Origin: an uncultured Collinsella sp.
GTDB lineage: Bacteria; Actinomycetota; Coriobacteriia; Coriobacteriales; Coriobacteriaceae
Length of the DNA stretch: 64,000 nt
Direction of reading: 5' to 3'
NCBI GenBank assembly: GCA_902495545.1
Contig: CABUXM010000002.1
Coordinates: 1 to 64,000, forward strand
The notes beneath the pieces were generated by a model. It searched no databases and was not told where the DNA came from. It saw nothing but the letters and a program-made list of their open reading frames with translations. Below, piece by piece: positions 7,900 to 16,661 of the stretch (its first letter is position 1; every line of letters begins with the position of its first letter). The position numbers and the translations under genes are program-made.

Positions 7900-8590
7900 G
7901 GGGAACACAGAGAACGGAAGGGGGCGCGTGGGGGAATCAACAGCCCCGAGGAGAAGTTCACCACTTGAGGGGCAGAAAACAACGGCCATTGAACATTCAG
8001 GGCCGACGCTCAACACTTCGGCTCGACACTTCGCTTTGGAAAGGGCCCTGCGCGATGGTGCAGCCCTCCATCTCGCAGCACAGGTCGCCGAAGGTCGCGA
8101 GGATGCGCTCCTTCTGTTCCGTGGGCGAGACGGCTCGGTGGGCAAGGTCCTCTCAAAAGGGGTCGTCCGACGCCGCAAGACCTCGATGACCGACTACCGC
8201 CTCGAGCAAGTGGCGGATTACCTCTGCACCATCGAACTTGCCTTGGTCAAGTGCGAGGCGAGGAGAACGGTGAGACGTACAACAAGTTCTTCGGAGGTAT
8301 AGGCTCTTTCAAGAGGAACTGGCTCAAGCAAGCCCGCAGCAAGCGGATATAGGTGGTTCCGCAGTCTCGCAGGGAGCGGTCGTCTTTCCTCCGGCCAGGG
8401 CCCCAAGCGACACGCTTCGAGCAGCGATAGCGAAACGCAAGCAACGGCGTCGCGGGCGCCTCGTGCGCCATAGTGTCCATGTGGTCATCTCCTATCGTCT
8501 CAGCGTGGTAGCTGAAGATTCTAGGCGCTGGCCACACCCCTTTTCCGGGGCGCCAACACCAACATTTAGCACACAAGGAGTTTGACGAGA
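7900..8590. other. Region without a convincing gene; possible decayed gene near 8187-8351
   Basis: Open frames here have poor composition. On the plus strand, a run from ATG 8187 (MTDYRLEQVADYLCTIELALVKCEA) looks protein-like and then loses sense. After a one-frame shift the text becomes protein-like again (ENGETYNKFFGGIGSFKRN) and ends at a TAG near 8351. That pattern fits a short frameshifted remnant of an unrecognised gene. On the minus strand AGGAG precedes an ATG near 8470, but the product looks unnatural. I assign no function. Confidence 0.25.
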
Positions 8591-8594
8591 TGGC

Positions 8595-9179
8595 TCAGCG
8601 AGTATTGAATCTATCCGCCCATGCAGCCACGTCGAATAACTCCAGATTGGGGTAACTGACCGTTTCGCCCGTTTCTTTAAGACAGGCCTCCGCGGCGTTG
8701 CACAGCGAGCTCGCGAGCGACGCCGCATCAACGCGGAACGTCACGCTCTTAGTCGCACGCATCCCGCTCTTGGGCGACGGCCAGGAAGAGCAGAGGGCGT
8801 TGCACCCGTGGAGGACAAGCTCGAACTTGTAGTCGTAGTCGAAGCTCTCGTCTTTCTCGGGAGCATCGACCGACACATCGTAGTCGCCTGAATGCAACAG
8901 GGAGCACCGGAGCTTCCAGCACATCTTCCCATTAAAGATTTGGCCTGGAATCGTTTCACCTTCGTTCGAGGGGTCTCCCGAAAACAGGAAGTCGTTTGCC
9001 GCCCAGTCATCAAACCACTTCACATACTGCCGCCCCGCCGCTCTCTTCCCGTTATGAAGGACGAGATTGGGGTAAAGAAGCTGCCCCATGGCGTCGGGAA
9101 TGGTAAGGGAAGACATAAGGGCTGGGATAAGGCAGTCTTTCTCAACCGCATTTCTAATCGATTCGACGAGTAGCTTCAT
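8595..9179 (-). CDS. HEPN-like small protein, unknown function
   Basis: A 194-residue soluble protein I cannot assign to a named family. The segment around residues 86-100 (MCWKLRCSLLHSGDYD) contains Arg91-x4-His96, matching the R-x4-6-H catalytic motif of HEPN RNases, within a helix-like context often seen in short HEPN proteins. The remainder is mixed and acidic (DAPEKDESFDYDYKF). The ATG has GAGG 9 bases upstream. It starts 28 bases after the end of the DUF4365-like gene on the same strand, so the two probably form a transcription unit. An RNase or nucleotidyl-modifying partner role in defence is inference from the motif and neighbourhood. Confidence 0.55.
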   Translation of the reverse strand: MKLLVESIRNAVEKDCLIPALMSSLTIPDAMGQLLYPNLVLHNGKRAAGRQYVKWFDDWAANDFLFSGDPSNEGETIPGQIFNGKMCWKLRCSLLHSGDYDVSVDAPEKDESFDYDYKFELVLHGCNALCSSWPSPKSGMRATKSVTFRVDAASLASSLCNAAEACLKETGETVSYPNLELFDVAAWADRFNTR

Positions 9180-9207
9180 TTCGATGCCTCAAAAAGTCTA
9201 TGCGGTC

Positions 9208-10315
9208 TTATGCGAAGAAACGGCCGATCGGCCATGAGCCGAGCGTCGTTCGTGCCTCTTCGTCAAGTGACGCTCTGAGCGCAGAGGCCATGTCCGAGTC
9301 TCCGCGCAAGGCTGCTGCGCATGCTTTCGACAGCGCACTATCTGAATTCAGCTGGATTGCCATTAACTCAGATTTCTCCTCGCTAGTAAGATCTCGCTTT
9401 CGAGCGGCAATTTGATATCGATTTATCAGGGTTGCCTCTCGATCCGCAAAAGCTTCCAGGGCGTCTACGGTCATCTCGCAGCATTTCAGCAACTCTTCCT
9501 TACAGCACGCATCTTGATCGTAGGCTGATAGCATTTCAAGCATCTTGTCGTTGACGTAGGCAGAGCTAACTTCGGTGACTGGATACTGCTTCAACGTAGC
9601 GGCAAACACCTCGGCATCGATATTGGCAAGCCTCATATAGTCCTGCATCGTTTGGACGAACAGAGGCGCGACGACTACGGGGGCATTCCCCTCGCCCCGG
9701 AAGAACACCGAGACCGTCAGGTCATCCAGTCGAAGCCCATCGACCATTCGGTACATATCTTCAGATACTTGGTAAAACACGAGCTTAATCGGATGGTTCC
9801 CCAGATTGATATATCCGAATCCGTTTTGCCGATCCTTGTAGTGGAGGGGTGCGTTCTCAACCAATCCCTTGTAAATTGTCTCGATGTTTCTTAAATCCTG
9901 AGTGGTCAACGCACTGATGTCGAGCTCTGGCTTGTAATGAAGAGCGTCGACAACCCGCTTGATAATCTCCAGCGACTGCAATCGACTCTCAAGGGCGTCG
10001 AGGTCGCCTCCGCTCAACTTGCACCCGCGAGCAAAGCCGCTTCCGTCTATGGAAAGCGTACCGGTTTGCATCAATGCGCGCATGAGGGCCAACTCTTCCA
10101 TGCGCTCGACAAGAGTTCCGGTCTCGCTGAGGGTGATTGTGTTGGTGGAGAGGCATATGTCGAAACCCCTGAAGAAAACGTGCTCGCCATTCTCATTTTC
10201 TCCGGCCATGACCACCGCATTTAGGGAAACATCACCAGAGCTGACGTCATGCCGAGACCCAATCGCGACGCCAACTATGTTTTCAAGCTTATTCAAGGGA
10301 TACAGCTCTCTCCCC
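9208..10315 (-). pseudogene. C-terminal part of DUF4365-like gene, frameshifted from its N-terminal part
   Basis: This reading frame continues the protein begun at 10958 but is displaced by one base near 10312-10320, at a CCCC-A-GGGG stretch. About 368 good-quality residues follow (RELYPLNKLENIVGVAIGSRHD onward) and end GSWPIGRFFA. It has no plausible start of its own; upstream the same frame reads into nonsense over the N-terminal gene. The region is mixed alpha/beta with a helical C terminus (EAFADREATLINRYQIAARKRD) and no motif I recognise. Restoring one G would give a single protein of about 582 residues. A sequencing indel, a true mutation or a programmed -1 shift would all look the same here. 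Confidence 0.6.
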
Positions 10316-10958
10316 AGGGGCTCTTCCCGTAGATATACAGCCCGTTCCTGTATGGAGCCAAACTTGCGGGCGACTCGCCCTCGAGCAGCTCGATTCCAAA
10401 CTCGCACTCATCAAAGCAAAGGCCGGCGTCCTTAAATTCCTCGATTGTCTTGGGGGCGATGCCAGCGACTGCTCGCTGCTTTGCTCTGTCCTTGACCGCC
10501 CTTCTGACAAGCCGCGTCAATTCCGCCGCGTCTGTTGGAAGCCGGTCGAAACGCAAAGAGATGCGCTCTTGTTGCTCCGGAATATCGGCCAGAATCTTCT
10601 TTAGGTCATAGGGAAGCAAAAGTCTGTAGAAAACCTCCGCTGAACGAGCCTCGCTCCCACAGTAGACGTAAAAATAGATGCAGCCTCCAGCAATGTTGAG
10701 ATAGTGCTTGAGGTCTGAAACTCGAACTTGCCGCTTAGGTCGGTCCGATTTTCTTTTCGAAGTGGTCCCCTTGACCTGAAGCGGCAACTGGCCTTCAACG
10801 GTCTCAATCGTGAAGGAAGAAGACGAGTAGACTTGCAGGTGCCCGTCGGTGCATTCGGTCTTGTCGTTCTCATCTATATACGCATAGACGCAAGCGACAT
10901 CGCCGAAAGCCTGCTTGACAGCATTGACCGCGTTCTGCTCGATTTTGCGATTGTCCAA
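10293..10958 (-). CDS. DUF4365-like (restriction-endonuclease-fold) N-terminal domain, ends at a frameshift
   Basis: A 221-residue frame starting at a TTG with AAGGAGA just upstream. Residues about 30-130 look like the DUF4365 domain: an Asp in DGHLQV, then the strand EGQLPLQVKGTTSK giving the Q-x-K end of a PD-(D/E)XK-type site, then SDLKHYLNIAGGCIYFYVYC and VFYRLLLPYDLKKIL. DUF4365 proteins are predicted nucleases common in defence islands. The frame runs out at ESCIP and stop, while the true continuation lies in another frame (9208-10315). The N-terminal domain is complete, so a truncated but folded product is possible. The HEPN-like gene follows downstream. Confidence 0.6.
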   Translation of the reverse strand: MDNRKIEQNAVNAVKQAFGDVACVYAYIDENDKTECTDGHLQVYSSSSFTIETVEGQLPLQVKGTTSKRKSDRPKRQVRVSDLKHYLNIAGGCIYFYVYCGSEARSAEVFYRLLLPYDLKKILADIPEQQERISLRFDRLPTDAAELTRLVRRAVKDRAKQRAVAGIAPKTIEEFKDAGLCFDECEFGIELLEGESPASLAPYRNGLYIYGKSPWGESCIP

Positions 10959-11047
10959 GCTTCTCCTTACTGTTTTAGATCGTCAGCAAACCGATGTCAG
11001 GCATGTTTCTCACTTGACCTAACTGCCTCGCGATGAATCGCATGGCC

Positions 11048-12313
11048 CTAGAGGAAAAAGTCCCTCGCGCTCACGATGCGAATGCCGTCGATGTCCGTGT
11101 CGTAGGAACCCTGCCTCACGACCACGATCTTCTCGTGGTTGTCTCGTATCGACTTCAGAGGAGCGATCTCTCGCTCCCTGGTCTCGCTTGCGAACATCTC
11201 GTCAGTCACCTGCACGTAGAGTACGCGCCCGTCCTTCGTCGCGACGAAGTCGACCTCCTTGCCATAGAGCTTCCCCACATGCACGCTCCACCCCTCGTAG
11301 AGCAGCTGGAGATACACGGCGTTCTCGAACAGGCGCCCAGTATCCGTGACCCTATAGCCGGCCATCCAGGTCCTGAAGCCGGTGTCGACGATGTACTCCT
11401 TCGGGTTCGTCTTGAGGAGCGCCTTGCCGTGCAGGTCGTAACGCGTGGCGCGGTAGAACAGGAAGGCCTCCTCGAGCGCGCCCACGTACGAGAAAACGGT
11501 CTTGTTCGTGGTCTTCGACCCCGCAGAAGATAACGCACCGGCGATTCGGTTCGACGAGCACTCGTTGCCGATGTTGTCCGCCAGGAATTCGGCCACATGG
11601 CGCAGCAGAGAAGGGTCGGTCACCGCGCTTTTGCCCTTCCCGCGCTCGCGGTTGACGATATCGCGCACGGCGATGGCCTCGTAGACTCCGGACATGTACG
11701 CCGAGTGCTGCGCCTGGGTCGTCGAGAGGGAGGCAATGGCTGGCATGCCCCCGTACTCAAGGTAACGAGTAAGCATGTCGTCGAAGAGAACAGGATTCCC
11801 TTCGGGAGTGAGAGCCACCGACCTTCCCGATACGAACTCAATTCCGCAGAAGTCAGCGAACTCGGAGAAAGACAGGGGCAGCATCTTTACCTCTACGTAG
11901 CGCCCGGACAGATAGGTGGCCAGCTCGCTCGAGAGAAGATACGCGTTCGAGCCCGTGAGGTAGATGTCGCAATCGAAGTCGACCCTCATTGCGTTGACCG
12001 CATCCTGCCAGCCATCGATTCTCTGGGGCTCGTCTATGAAAACGTAGGTGCGACCCTTGTCCGACAGGCACCCGCGAATGTGATCATAAAGTTGGTCCTC
12101 CGTCTTGATGCCCGTGCCCTTGCTTTCCAGGTTGACGCTCACAAAGCCGCGGCCAGCGACCCCTTCAGACTCGACGGTCATCCTGATTAGGTCGAGGAGA
12201 CTCGACTTGCCGCACCTGCGCACGCCCGTAATCACCTTGATGAGGTCGGTGTCACGGAAGAGCATCGCCTCCTCGAGGTACCTGTCGCGGTTCCTGAGTC
12301 TGCTGCATTTCAA
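11048..12313 (-). CDS. AAA_14/DUF4143-family ATPase
   Basis: A 421-residue ATPase of the archaeal-type AAA_14 plus C-terminal DUF4143 family. Walker A is GVRRCGKSS (residues 30-38) and Walker B TYVFIDEPQ (89-97), followed by YLTGSNAYLLSSELATYLSG (sensor region). The C-terminal DUF4143 has a nuclease-like fold: LFENAVYLQLLYEGW, then VDFVATKDGRVLYVQVTDE. Function is not established for most of the family; many are variable accessory genes. TTG is the start, with AGGAG six bases upstream. A 9-bp inverted repeat (12320-12328 / 12346-12354) overlaps this ribosome binding site. A second family member lies at the right edge of the window. Confidence 0.85.
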   Translation of the reverse strand: MKCSRLRNRDRYLEEAMLFRDTDLIKVITGVRRCGKSSLLDLIRMTVESEGVAGRGFVSVNLESKGTGIKTEDQLYDHIRGCLSDKGRTYVFIDEPQRIDGWQDAVNAMRVDFDCDIYLTGSNAYLLSSELATYLSGRYVEVKMLPLSFSEFADFCGIEFVSGRSVALTPEGNPVLFDDMLTRYLEYGGMPAIASLSTTQAQHSAYMSGVYEAIAVRDIVNRERGKGKSAVTDPSLLRHVAEFLADNIGNECSSNRIAGALSSAGSKTTNKTVFSYVGALEEAFLFYRATRYDLHGKALLKTNPKEYIVDTGFRTWMAGYRVTDTGRLFENAVYLQLLYEGWSVHVGKLYGKEVDFVATKDGRVLYVQVTDEMFASETREREIAPLKSIRDNHEKIVVVRQGSYDTDIDGIRIVSARDFFL

Positions 12314-12319
12314 GAGCTG

Positions 12320-12354
12320 CTCCTAAAACTCGAATCTGGTTACACTTTTAGGAG
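12320..12354. promoter_or_regulatory. Inverted repeat at the ATPase ribosome binding site
   Basis: CTCCTAAAA at 12320-12328 and TTTTAGGAG at 12346-12354 are exact inverted 9-mers separated by 17 bases. The inner arm supplies the AGGAG used by the TTG start at 12313. It could be an operator or an mRNA hairpin that occludes translation. Confidence 0.4.
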
Positions 12355-12511
12355 TATCATAACTCTGCGCCACAAGATGAGCAAAGAGCGCACCTCGAGA
12401 CGAATCGACTAAAGGGATTGCGCACCTGCCGGGAGGCAGGGCAGCTTGCTCGATCATCGCGGACTGCCAATTGCTAAACCCCAATAGCCGAAGCGCGCGG
12501 CGCTCGTTTCG

Positions 12512-12700
12512 CTACATCGACTTGATGGGATGGCGGATCACGGTCTTGAGCTTCTCTGGCGCGCACTTGCGCGGGTCGGAGAGGTAAATCTCGTGACAGA
12601 GGCGGGATTCGGAGAAGTCGGGCGCATATCCCCGTTCCGCCGCAAATGCACGCATGGCGCCTATGATCGTCAGCTCGTCATCGTAAGGCCAGTATAGCAA
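12512..12700 (-). pseudogene. C-terminal remnant of a GyrI-like domain protein
   Basis: Sixty-two residues are visible. The end (ESRLCHEIYLSDPRKCAPE, then KLKTVIRHPIKSM) matches the C terminus of GyrI-like small-molecule-binding domains, which typically close with EIYLSDP followed by a T-x-I-R-x-P-I stretch. Intact proteins of this type are about 150-290 residues and often follow an AraC or MerR DNA-binding domain. Nothing homologous is seen upstream, where the guaA terminator lies. I read it as a decayed gene; an independent 62-residue protein is less likely. Confidence 0.6.
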
Positions 12701-12732
12701 TGGGCGCGGATTCGTAAGAAGCCGCGCCCATT
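12699..12732 (-). terminator. Hairpin downstream of guaA
   Basis: AATGGGCGCGG at 12699-12709 pairs exactly with 12722-12732 around a 12-base loop. It lies 35 bases past the guaA stop. There is no clean T-run on the minus strand, so it may be a factor-assisted or processed 3' end. Confidence 0.5.
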
Positions 12733-12766
12733 GGCAAACACTATAGCATAGAATCGAACGTCTGTT

Positions 12767-14365
12767 CTATTCCCACTCAATCGTCGCGGGCGGCTTGGAC
12801 GTGATATCGTAGCACACGCGGTTGGCGCCGGGAACCTCGGCAACGATGCGGCCGGAGATGCGGGCCAATACGTCGTAGGGCAGCTTGGCCCAGTCGGCGG
12901 TCATGGCATCGCTGGACTCGACGGCACGCAGGATGATCGGGCGCTGATAGGTGCGCTCGTCGCCCATAACGCCAACGGACTTAATATCGGGCAGGACCGC
13001 GAAATACTGCCAGCAGCTGTGCTCGGAGTTGCGCTCGCCGGTCTGCTCAAACAGACGCTGGTTGTAGGCGTCGAGCTCCTCGCGCACGATGGCGTCGGCG
13101 TTCTTGAGGATCTCGAGCTTCTCCTTATCGACCGCACCGATGATGCGGATGGCAAGACCCGGGCCCGGGAAAGGCTGGCGGAACACGATATGACCCGGCA
13201 GGCCCAGCGCCAGACCAAGCGCGCGGACCTCGTCCTTAAAGAAGTGATCGAGCGGCTCGATGAGGTCGAAGTGCACGCCCTCGGGGAACGGGATCAGGTT
13301 GTGGTGGCTCTTGATGGTGGCCGTCTTGCCGCCCGTCTTGCGTGCGCCGGACTCGATGATGTCGGGGTAGATGGTGCCCTGAGCCAGGTACTTGACCGGC
13401 TTGCCATCGGTCTCGAGCTGCTGGGCCACGGCGAAGAACTCTTTCCAGAACTGCGTACCGATGATGCGGCGCTTCTGCTCGGGCTCGGTCACGCCGGCCA
13501 GAAGCTCGGCATAACGGTCCTCGGCGTGGACATGGATAAAGTCGACGTCAAACTGCTTGGTGAAGACCTCCTCCACCTGCTCGGGCTCGCCCTTGCGCAG
13601 CAGGCCGTGGTTGATGAACACGCAGGTCATCTGCTTGCCCACGGCACGAGCGCCCAGCGCAGCCACGACGGAGGAGTCGACGCCACCGGACAGGGCCAGA
13701 ATCACGCGGTCGTCGCCGACCTTCTCGCGGAACTCGGCCGTCATGGTATCGACCAGGTTGTCCATGCTCCAGTTGGGCTCCAGGCCGCAGATCTCAAACA
13801 GGAAATTGCTCAGCAGCTGCTGACCGTACTCGGAGTGCTTGACCTCGGGGTGGAACTGCGTGGTAAAGATCTTGCGCTCGGGGCACTCCATGGCGGCAAC
13901 CGGGCACACGTCGGTGCTGGCGGTAACGGTAAAGCCCTCGGGCACCTCGGAAACGGCGTCGCGGTGGCTCATCCACACGGTCTGCTCCATGGGCGTAGAG
14001 TTAAAGAGCTTGGCACCAGCCGTGCGCGTGATGGTGGCGCGGCCATACTCGCCCACCTCGGAGTGGCCGACCTTGCCGCCGAGCGTCACGGCCGTGATCT
14101 GATGGCCGTAGCAAAAGCCCAGGACGGGAAGACCCAGGTCAAAGATGGCAGGATCGATGGACGGAGCGTCCTCGGCATACACAGAAGCCGGGCCGCCGGA
14201 AAGGATGAGCGCAGAGGCGTTCATCTCGCGAATCTCGTCGGCCGAGATGTCGCAGGGGACAATCTCGGAATACACGTTGAGGTCGCGGACGCGACGGGCA
14301 ATGAGCTGACCGTACTGCGCACCAAAGTCGAGTACGAGGACCTTTGCGGAAGCCTTTTGATCCAT
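12767..14365 (-). CDS. guaA: GMP synthase (glutamine-hydrolysing)
   Basis: This enzyme converts XMP, ATP and glutamine to GMP, the last step of de novo guanine nucleotide synthesis. The 532-residue chain has an N-terminal class I glutamine amidotransferase domain (VLDFGAQYGQLIARRVRD; nucleophile in GFCYGHQ; catalytic His/Glu in TQFHPEVKHS), then the ATP pyrophosphatase P-loop ALSGGVDSSV, and a C-terminal dimerisation domain ending CYDITSKPPATIEWE. I start at ATG 14363-14365, preceded by GAGGGGG, rather than at the longer in-frame start, because family members begin just before VLDFGAQYG. It is monocistronic and divergent from the asparaginase. Confidence 0.97.
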   Translation of the reverse strand: MDQKASAKVLVLDFGAQYGQLIARRVRDLNVYSEIVPCDISADEIREMNASALILSGGPASVYAEDAPSIDPAIFDLGLPVLGFCYGHQITAVTLGGKVGHSEVGEYGRATITRTAGAKLFNSTPMEQTVWMSHRDAVSEVPEGFTVTASTDVCPVAAMECPERKIFTTQFHPEVKHSEYGQQLLSNFLFEICGLEPNWSMDNLVDTMTAEFREKVGDDRVILALSGGVDSSVVAALGARAVGKQMTCVFINHGLLRKGEPEQVEEVFTKQFDVDFIHVHAEDRYAELLAGVTEPEQKRRIIGTQFWKEFFAVAQQLETDGKPVKYLAQGTIYPDIIESGARKTGGKTATIKSHHNLIPFPEGVHFDLIEPLDHFFKDEVRALGLALGLPGHIVFRQPFPGPGLAIRIIGAVDKEKLEILKNADAIVREELDAYNQRLFEQTGERNSEHSCWQYFAVLPDIKSVGVMGDERTYQRPIILRAVESSDAMTADWAKLPYDVLARISGRIVAEVPGANRVCYDITSKPPATIEWE

Positions 14366-14632
14366 GGTTCCCCCTCTTGTTGGCGGGGAGCCGGTGCCCA
14401 CCCGCGCGAATAAACGAGAATAACTTTCATAGTGTACACGTTATATGGGGCTTCTCGTCCCTCGCAGCCATCAGCGCACGGCAAACGCACGACCTGGGTC
14501 CCTATTTGACGGCAATTGAAGTGTTACCAAACGTTACAGATGATGTAATACGTTTGAACATTGTACGCCCTGTGCCACAATACTGCCGAACGACTCCGCC
14601 TCTGCGGCGGCAAATACGATAGGAATACGAGC
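14366..14632. promoter_or_regulatory. Divergent promoter region between guaA and asparaginase
   Basis: This 267-base AT-richer gap must carry promoters for both genes. On the plus strand, TTGAAC near 14554 followed about 17 bases later by ACAATA is a possible sigma-70 promoter for the asparaginase. No purine riboswitch core is recognisable. Confidence 0.3.
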
Positions 14633-15646
14633 ATGAAGCGCATCCTTCTCATCGCCACGGGCGGCACCATCGCATCGACCGAGGACGGCAACGGCCTCTC
14701 CCCCGCCCTGACCGGTGAGGAACTCGCCCAGAGCGTCCCCGAGATCTCGGGCCTCTGCGAGCTCGACGTGGTGCAGCCCATGAACATCGACAGCACCAAT
14801 ATGCGCCCCAGTGACTGGATGCGTATCCGCGACGTCATCGTCGAGGGTTATGCCGACCACGACGGTTTCGTGATTCTGCACGGCACCGACACCATGAGCT
14901 ACACCGCGGCAGCGCTTTCCTACCTGATTCAGGACAGCCCCAAGCCCATCGTGCTCACCGGCTCGCAAAAGCCCATGGGCAACCCCTTTACCGATGCTAA
15001 GCTCAACCTGTATCAGAGCCTGCTCTATGCGCTCGATGAGCATTCGCACGACGTCTCGATTGTGTTTGGCGGCGTCGCCATTGCCGGCACGCGTGCCCGC
15101 AAGCAGCGTACCATGAGCTTTAACGCGTTCATTAGCGTCAACTATCCGCCCATTGCCTACATCCGCAACGACCGCATTGTGCGCAACGGACTTCACGGCA
15201 CGCATCAGGGCGAAAACCCGGTGCGTTTCTACGACAGCATCGACCCGCGCGTGTTTGTCCTTAAGCTAACGCCCGGCGTGAACCCGGGCATCCTCGACGC
15301 CCTTGCCGACAGCTACGATGCTGTAATCCTTGAGACCTTTGGCATTGGCGGTATTCCCGAGTTTGGCGAGTCGGGCGAGTCGTTCCAAGAGGCAATTTTC
15401 CGCTGGGTCGATTCGGGCCGCACCGTCGTTATGACCACGCAGGTCCCAGAAGAGGGCCTTGACCTGGGTGTTTATGAGGTTGGCCGTGCTTACGCCGATC
15501 ATCCGGGCATTCTGCGCGGCGACGACATGACCACCGAGACGCTCGTGGCCAAGACCATGTGGGCACTCGGCCAGTCACGCGATGCCGCCGAGATCCAGCG
15601 CCTGTTCTACAGCCAAGTCAACCACGACCGAATCCCGATGGCGTAA
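14633..15646 (+). CDS. ansA: Type I L-asparaginase
   Basis: It hydrolyses asparagine to aspartate and ammonia in the cytoplasm. The 337-residue protein has both threonine signatures: ATGGTIAST at the N terminus (nucleophile Thr) and VILHGTDTMSYTAAALSYL near residue 85. No signal peptide is present, and the length fits the cytoplasmic type I family. I use ATG 14633, with AGGAA about 9 bases upstream; the longer in-frame start adds unrelated residues. It stands alone between guaA and an XRE regulator. The ammonia released links it to nitrogen metabolism with the type III glutamine synthetase elsewhere in the window. Confidence 0.92.
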   Translation: MKRILLIATGGTIASTEDGNGLSPALTGEELAQSVPEISGLCELDVVQPMNIDSTNMRPSDWMRIRDVIVEGYADHDGFVILHGTDTMSYTAAALSYLIQDSPKPIVLTGSQKPMGNPFTDAKLNLYQSLLYALDEHSHDVSIVFGGVAIAGTRARKQRTMSFNAFISVNYPPIAYIRNDRIVRNGLHGTHQGENPVRFYDSIDPRVFVLKLTPGVNPGILDALADSYDAVILETFGIGGIPEFGESGESFQEAIFRWVDSGRTVVMTTQVPEEGLDLGVYEVGRAYADHPGILRGDDMTTETLVAKTMWALGQSRDAAEIQRLFYSQVNHDRIPMA

Positions 15647-15967
15647 TCCCTAAGGCAGTTCCACTTATCGCAGCCTCAAACGACAGGTGGTCCCCCTCGG
15701 GCCGTGCAAAAAACGGAGTATTCTGCAATTTCTCCGCCAGAGGCATAGAATCGGCCAATTGTTAGACGAACTTTTAGGACGAAGGGGCCGTCTGGTAAAT
15801 ATTTATTCCTCATTTTTATTTAACGTGTGGATTAACTACTACCAAAAAGGCAAAACCAGCCGCTCAAGCTACCGTCTACAGCCGAACTGGTGCTGAATAC
15901 TCGCGATTTTGCACATCGCAACCAGGGGGACCCGCCCAAAGAGCGTCAATTAGCAGCGAGGAACGCC
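15647..15967. other. Non-coding gap downstream of asparaginase
   Basis: About 320 bases with no supportable gene. The centre is AT-rich (TAAATATTTATTCC and on), unlike the flanks. There is no clear terminator hairpin for the asparaginase. Confidence 0.4.
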
Positions 15968-16186
15968 CTATTCGATACCCTCGAGAAGTTCTGACACCGT
16001 CATGCCGAGTGCGGGCGCGATCTTAAATAGAACCTTGAGCGTGAAATTTGCCGTCCCATCTTCGATTCGGTCGAGGTAGGGTCGGCTGATTCCTGTCGCC
16101 ACACAAAAATCAACCTTGGAGATACCAAGGTCCCTGCGTGTCTCTTCGACCCGCCTGCCAAGAATCTGTTTCGCACGTTCGTCCAT
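15968..16186 (-). CDS. Small XRE-family transcription regulator
   Basis: A 72-residue helix-turn-helix protein (LGRRVEETRRDLGISKVDFC, then ATGISRPYLDRIEDGTANFT) of the Cro/CI type, consisting of little more than the DNA-binding domain. It probably acts as a dimeric repressor. It is transcribed away from the gene at 16263, with a 24-bp perfect palindrome between the two starts, which is very likely its operator. The pair looks like a self-contained regulatory unit. No toxin family is recognised in the partner. Confidence 0.88.
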   Translation of the reverse strand: MDERAKQILGRRVEETRRDLGISKVDFCVATGISRPYLDRIEDGTANFTLKVLFKIAPALGMTVSELLEGIE

Positions 16187-16215
16187 GCAGCCGAGTTTGA
16201 AATGGAGCCGAACAT

Positions 16216-16239
16216 AAACGTAAACTATAGTTTACGTTT
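16216..16239. promoter_or_regulatory. 24-bp perfect palindromic operator
   Basis: The 12-base arm AAACGTAAACTA (16216-16227) is followed directly by its exact reverse complement (16228-16239). It lies 30 bases upstream of the XRE start and 24 bases upstream of the divergent gene, placing it over both promoters. The symmetric GTAAAC/GTTTAC halves suit a dimeric HTH repressor. Confidence 0.75.
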
Positions 16240-16262
16240 TGCCGAATACACAGGAGTTTTCT

Positions 16263-16652
16263 ATGTCGGGTTCTTCGGTCCGCATGTACCGAGCCACGCT
16301 TCGCACAAACAGCGCACCGCCCAAGCTCGTCGTCGTTGAAGCAGAATGCCTTTCGCCCGATGAGCGCACAGCATTTGCATTGCTATCAAGTCGCGTCGCC
16401 GCCGTTCTGATCCCTTGCCCGGCGCAAGGTGAACTTGCCATCCAATGCCAAACGCACAGCTGCCCGCTCAATCAGGCTGCCGTAATCGCAACCAGCCAAC
16501 GCGGCCTGCCGCTCCTTCTAGAAGCCGGCATCGCACTCGCCCTTCGTGGCGCCGGATGCGAAAACGAGGCCGCCGCCGACATGGTCTTTAAACCACGATC
16601 GAGCGGCGGCCTCGCAGCAGCCATTGAATATGCGTGCAGGCTCGTTGCCTAA
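16263..16652 (+). CDS. Unrecognised 129-residue protein divergent from the XRE regulator
   Basis: I do not recognise this family. ATG 16263 is chosen because AGGAG lies 6 bases upstream. The protein is soluble with no signal peptide. It has a beta-rich first half (RATLRTNSAPPKLVVVEAE), a Cys-containing middle (IPCPAQGELAIQCQTHSCPL), and a helical, alanine-rich C terminus (LPLLLEAGIALALRGAGCE). The periodic layout suggests a small Rossmann-like or nucleotide-binding fold, but this is a guess. It shares a palindromic operator region with the XRE gene and ends 9 bases from the convergent DUF1648 gene. Confidence 0.7.
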   Translation: MSGSSVRMYRATLRTNSAPPKLVVVEAECLSPDERTAFALLSSRVAAVLIPCPAQGELAIQCQTHSCPLNQAAVIATSQRGLPLLLEAGIALALRGAGCENEAAADMVFKPRSSGGLAAAIEYACRLVA

Positions 16653-16661
16653 AAGGACAAG

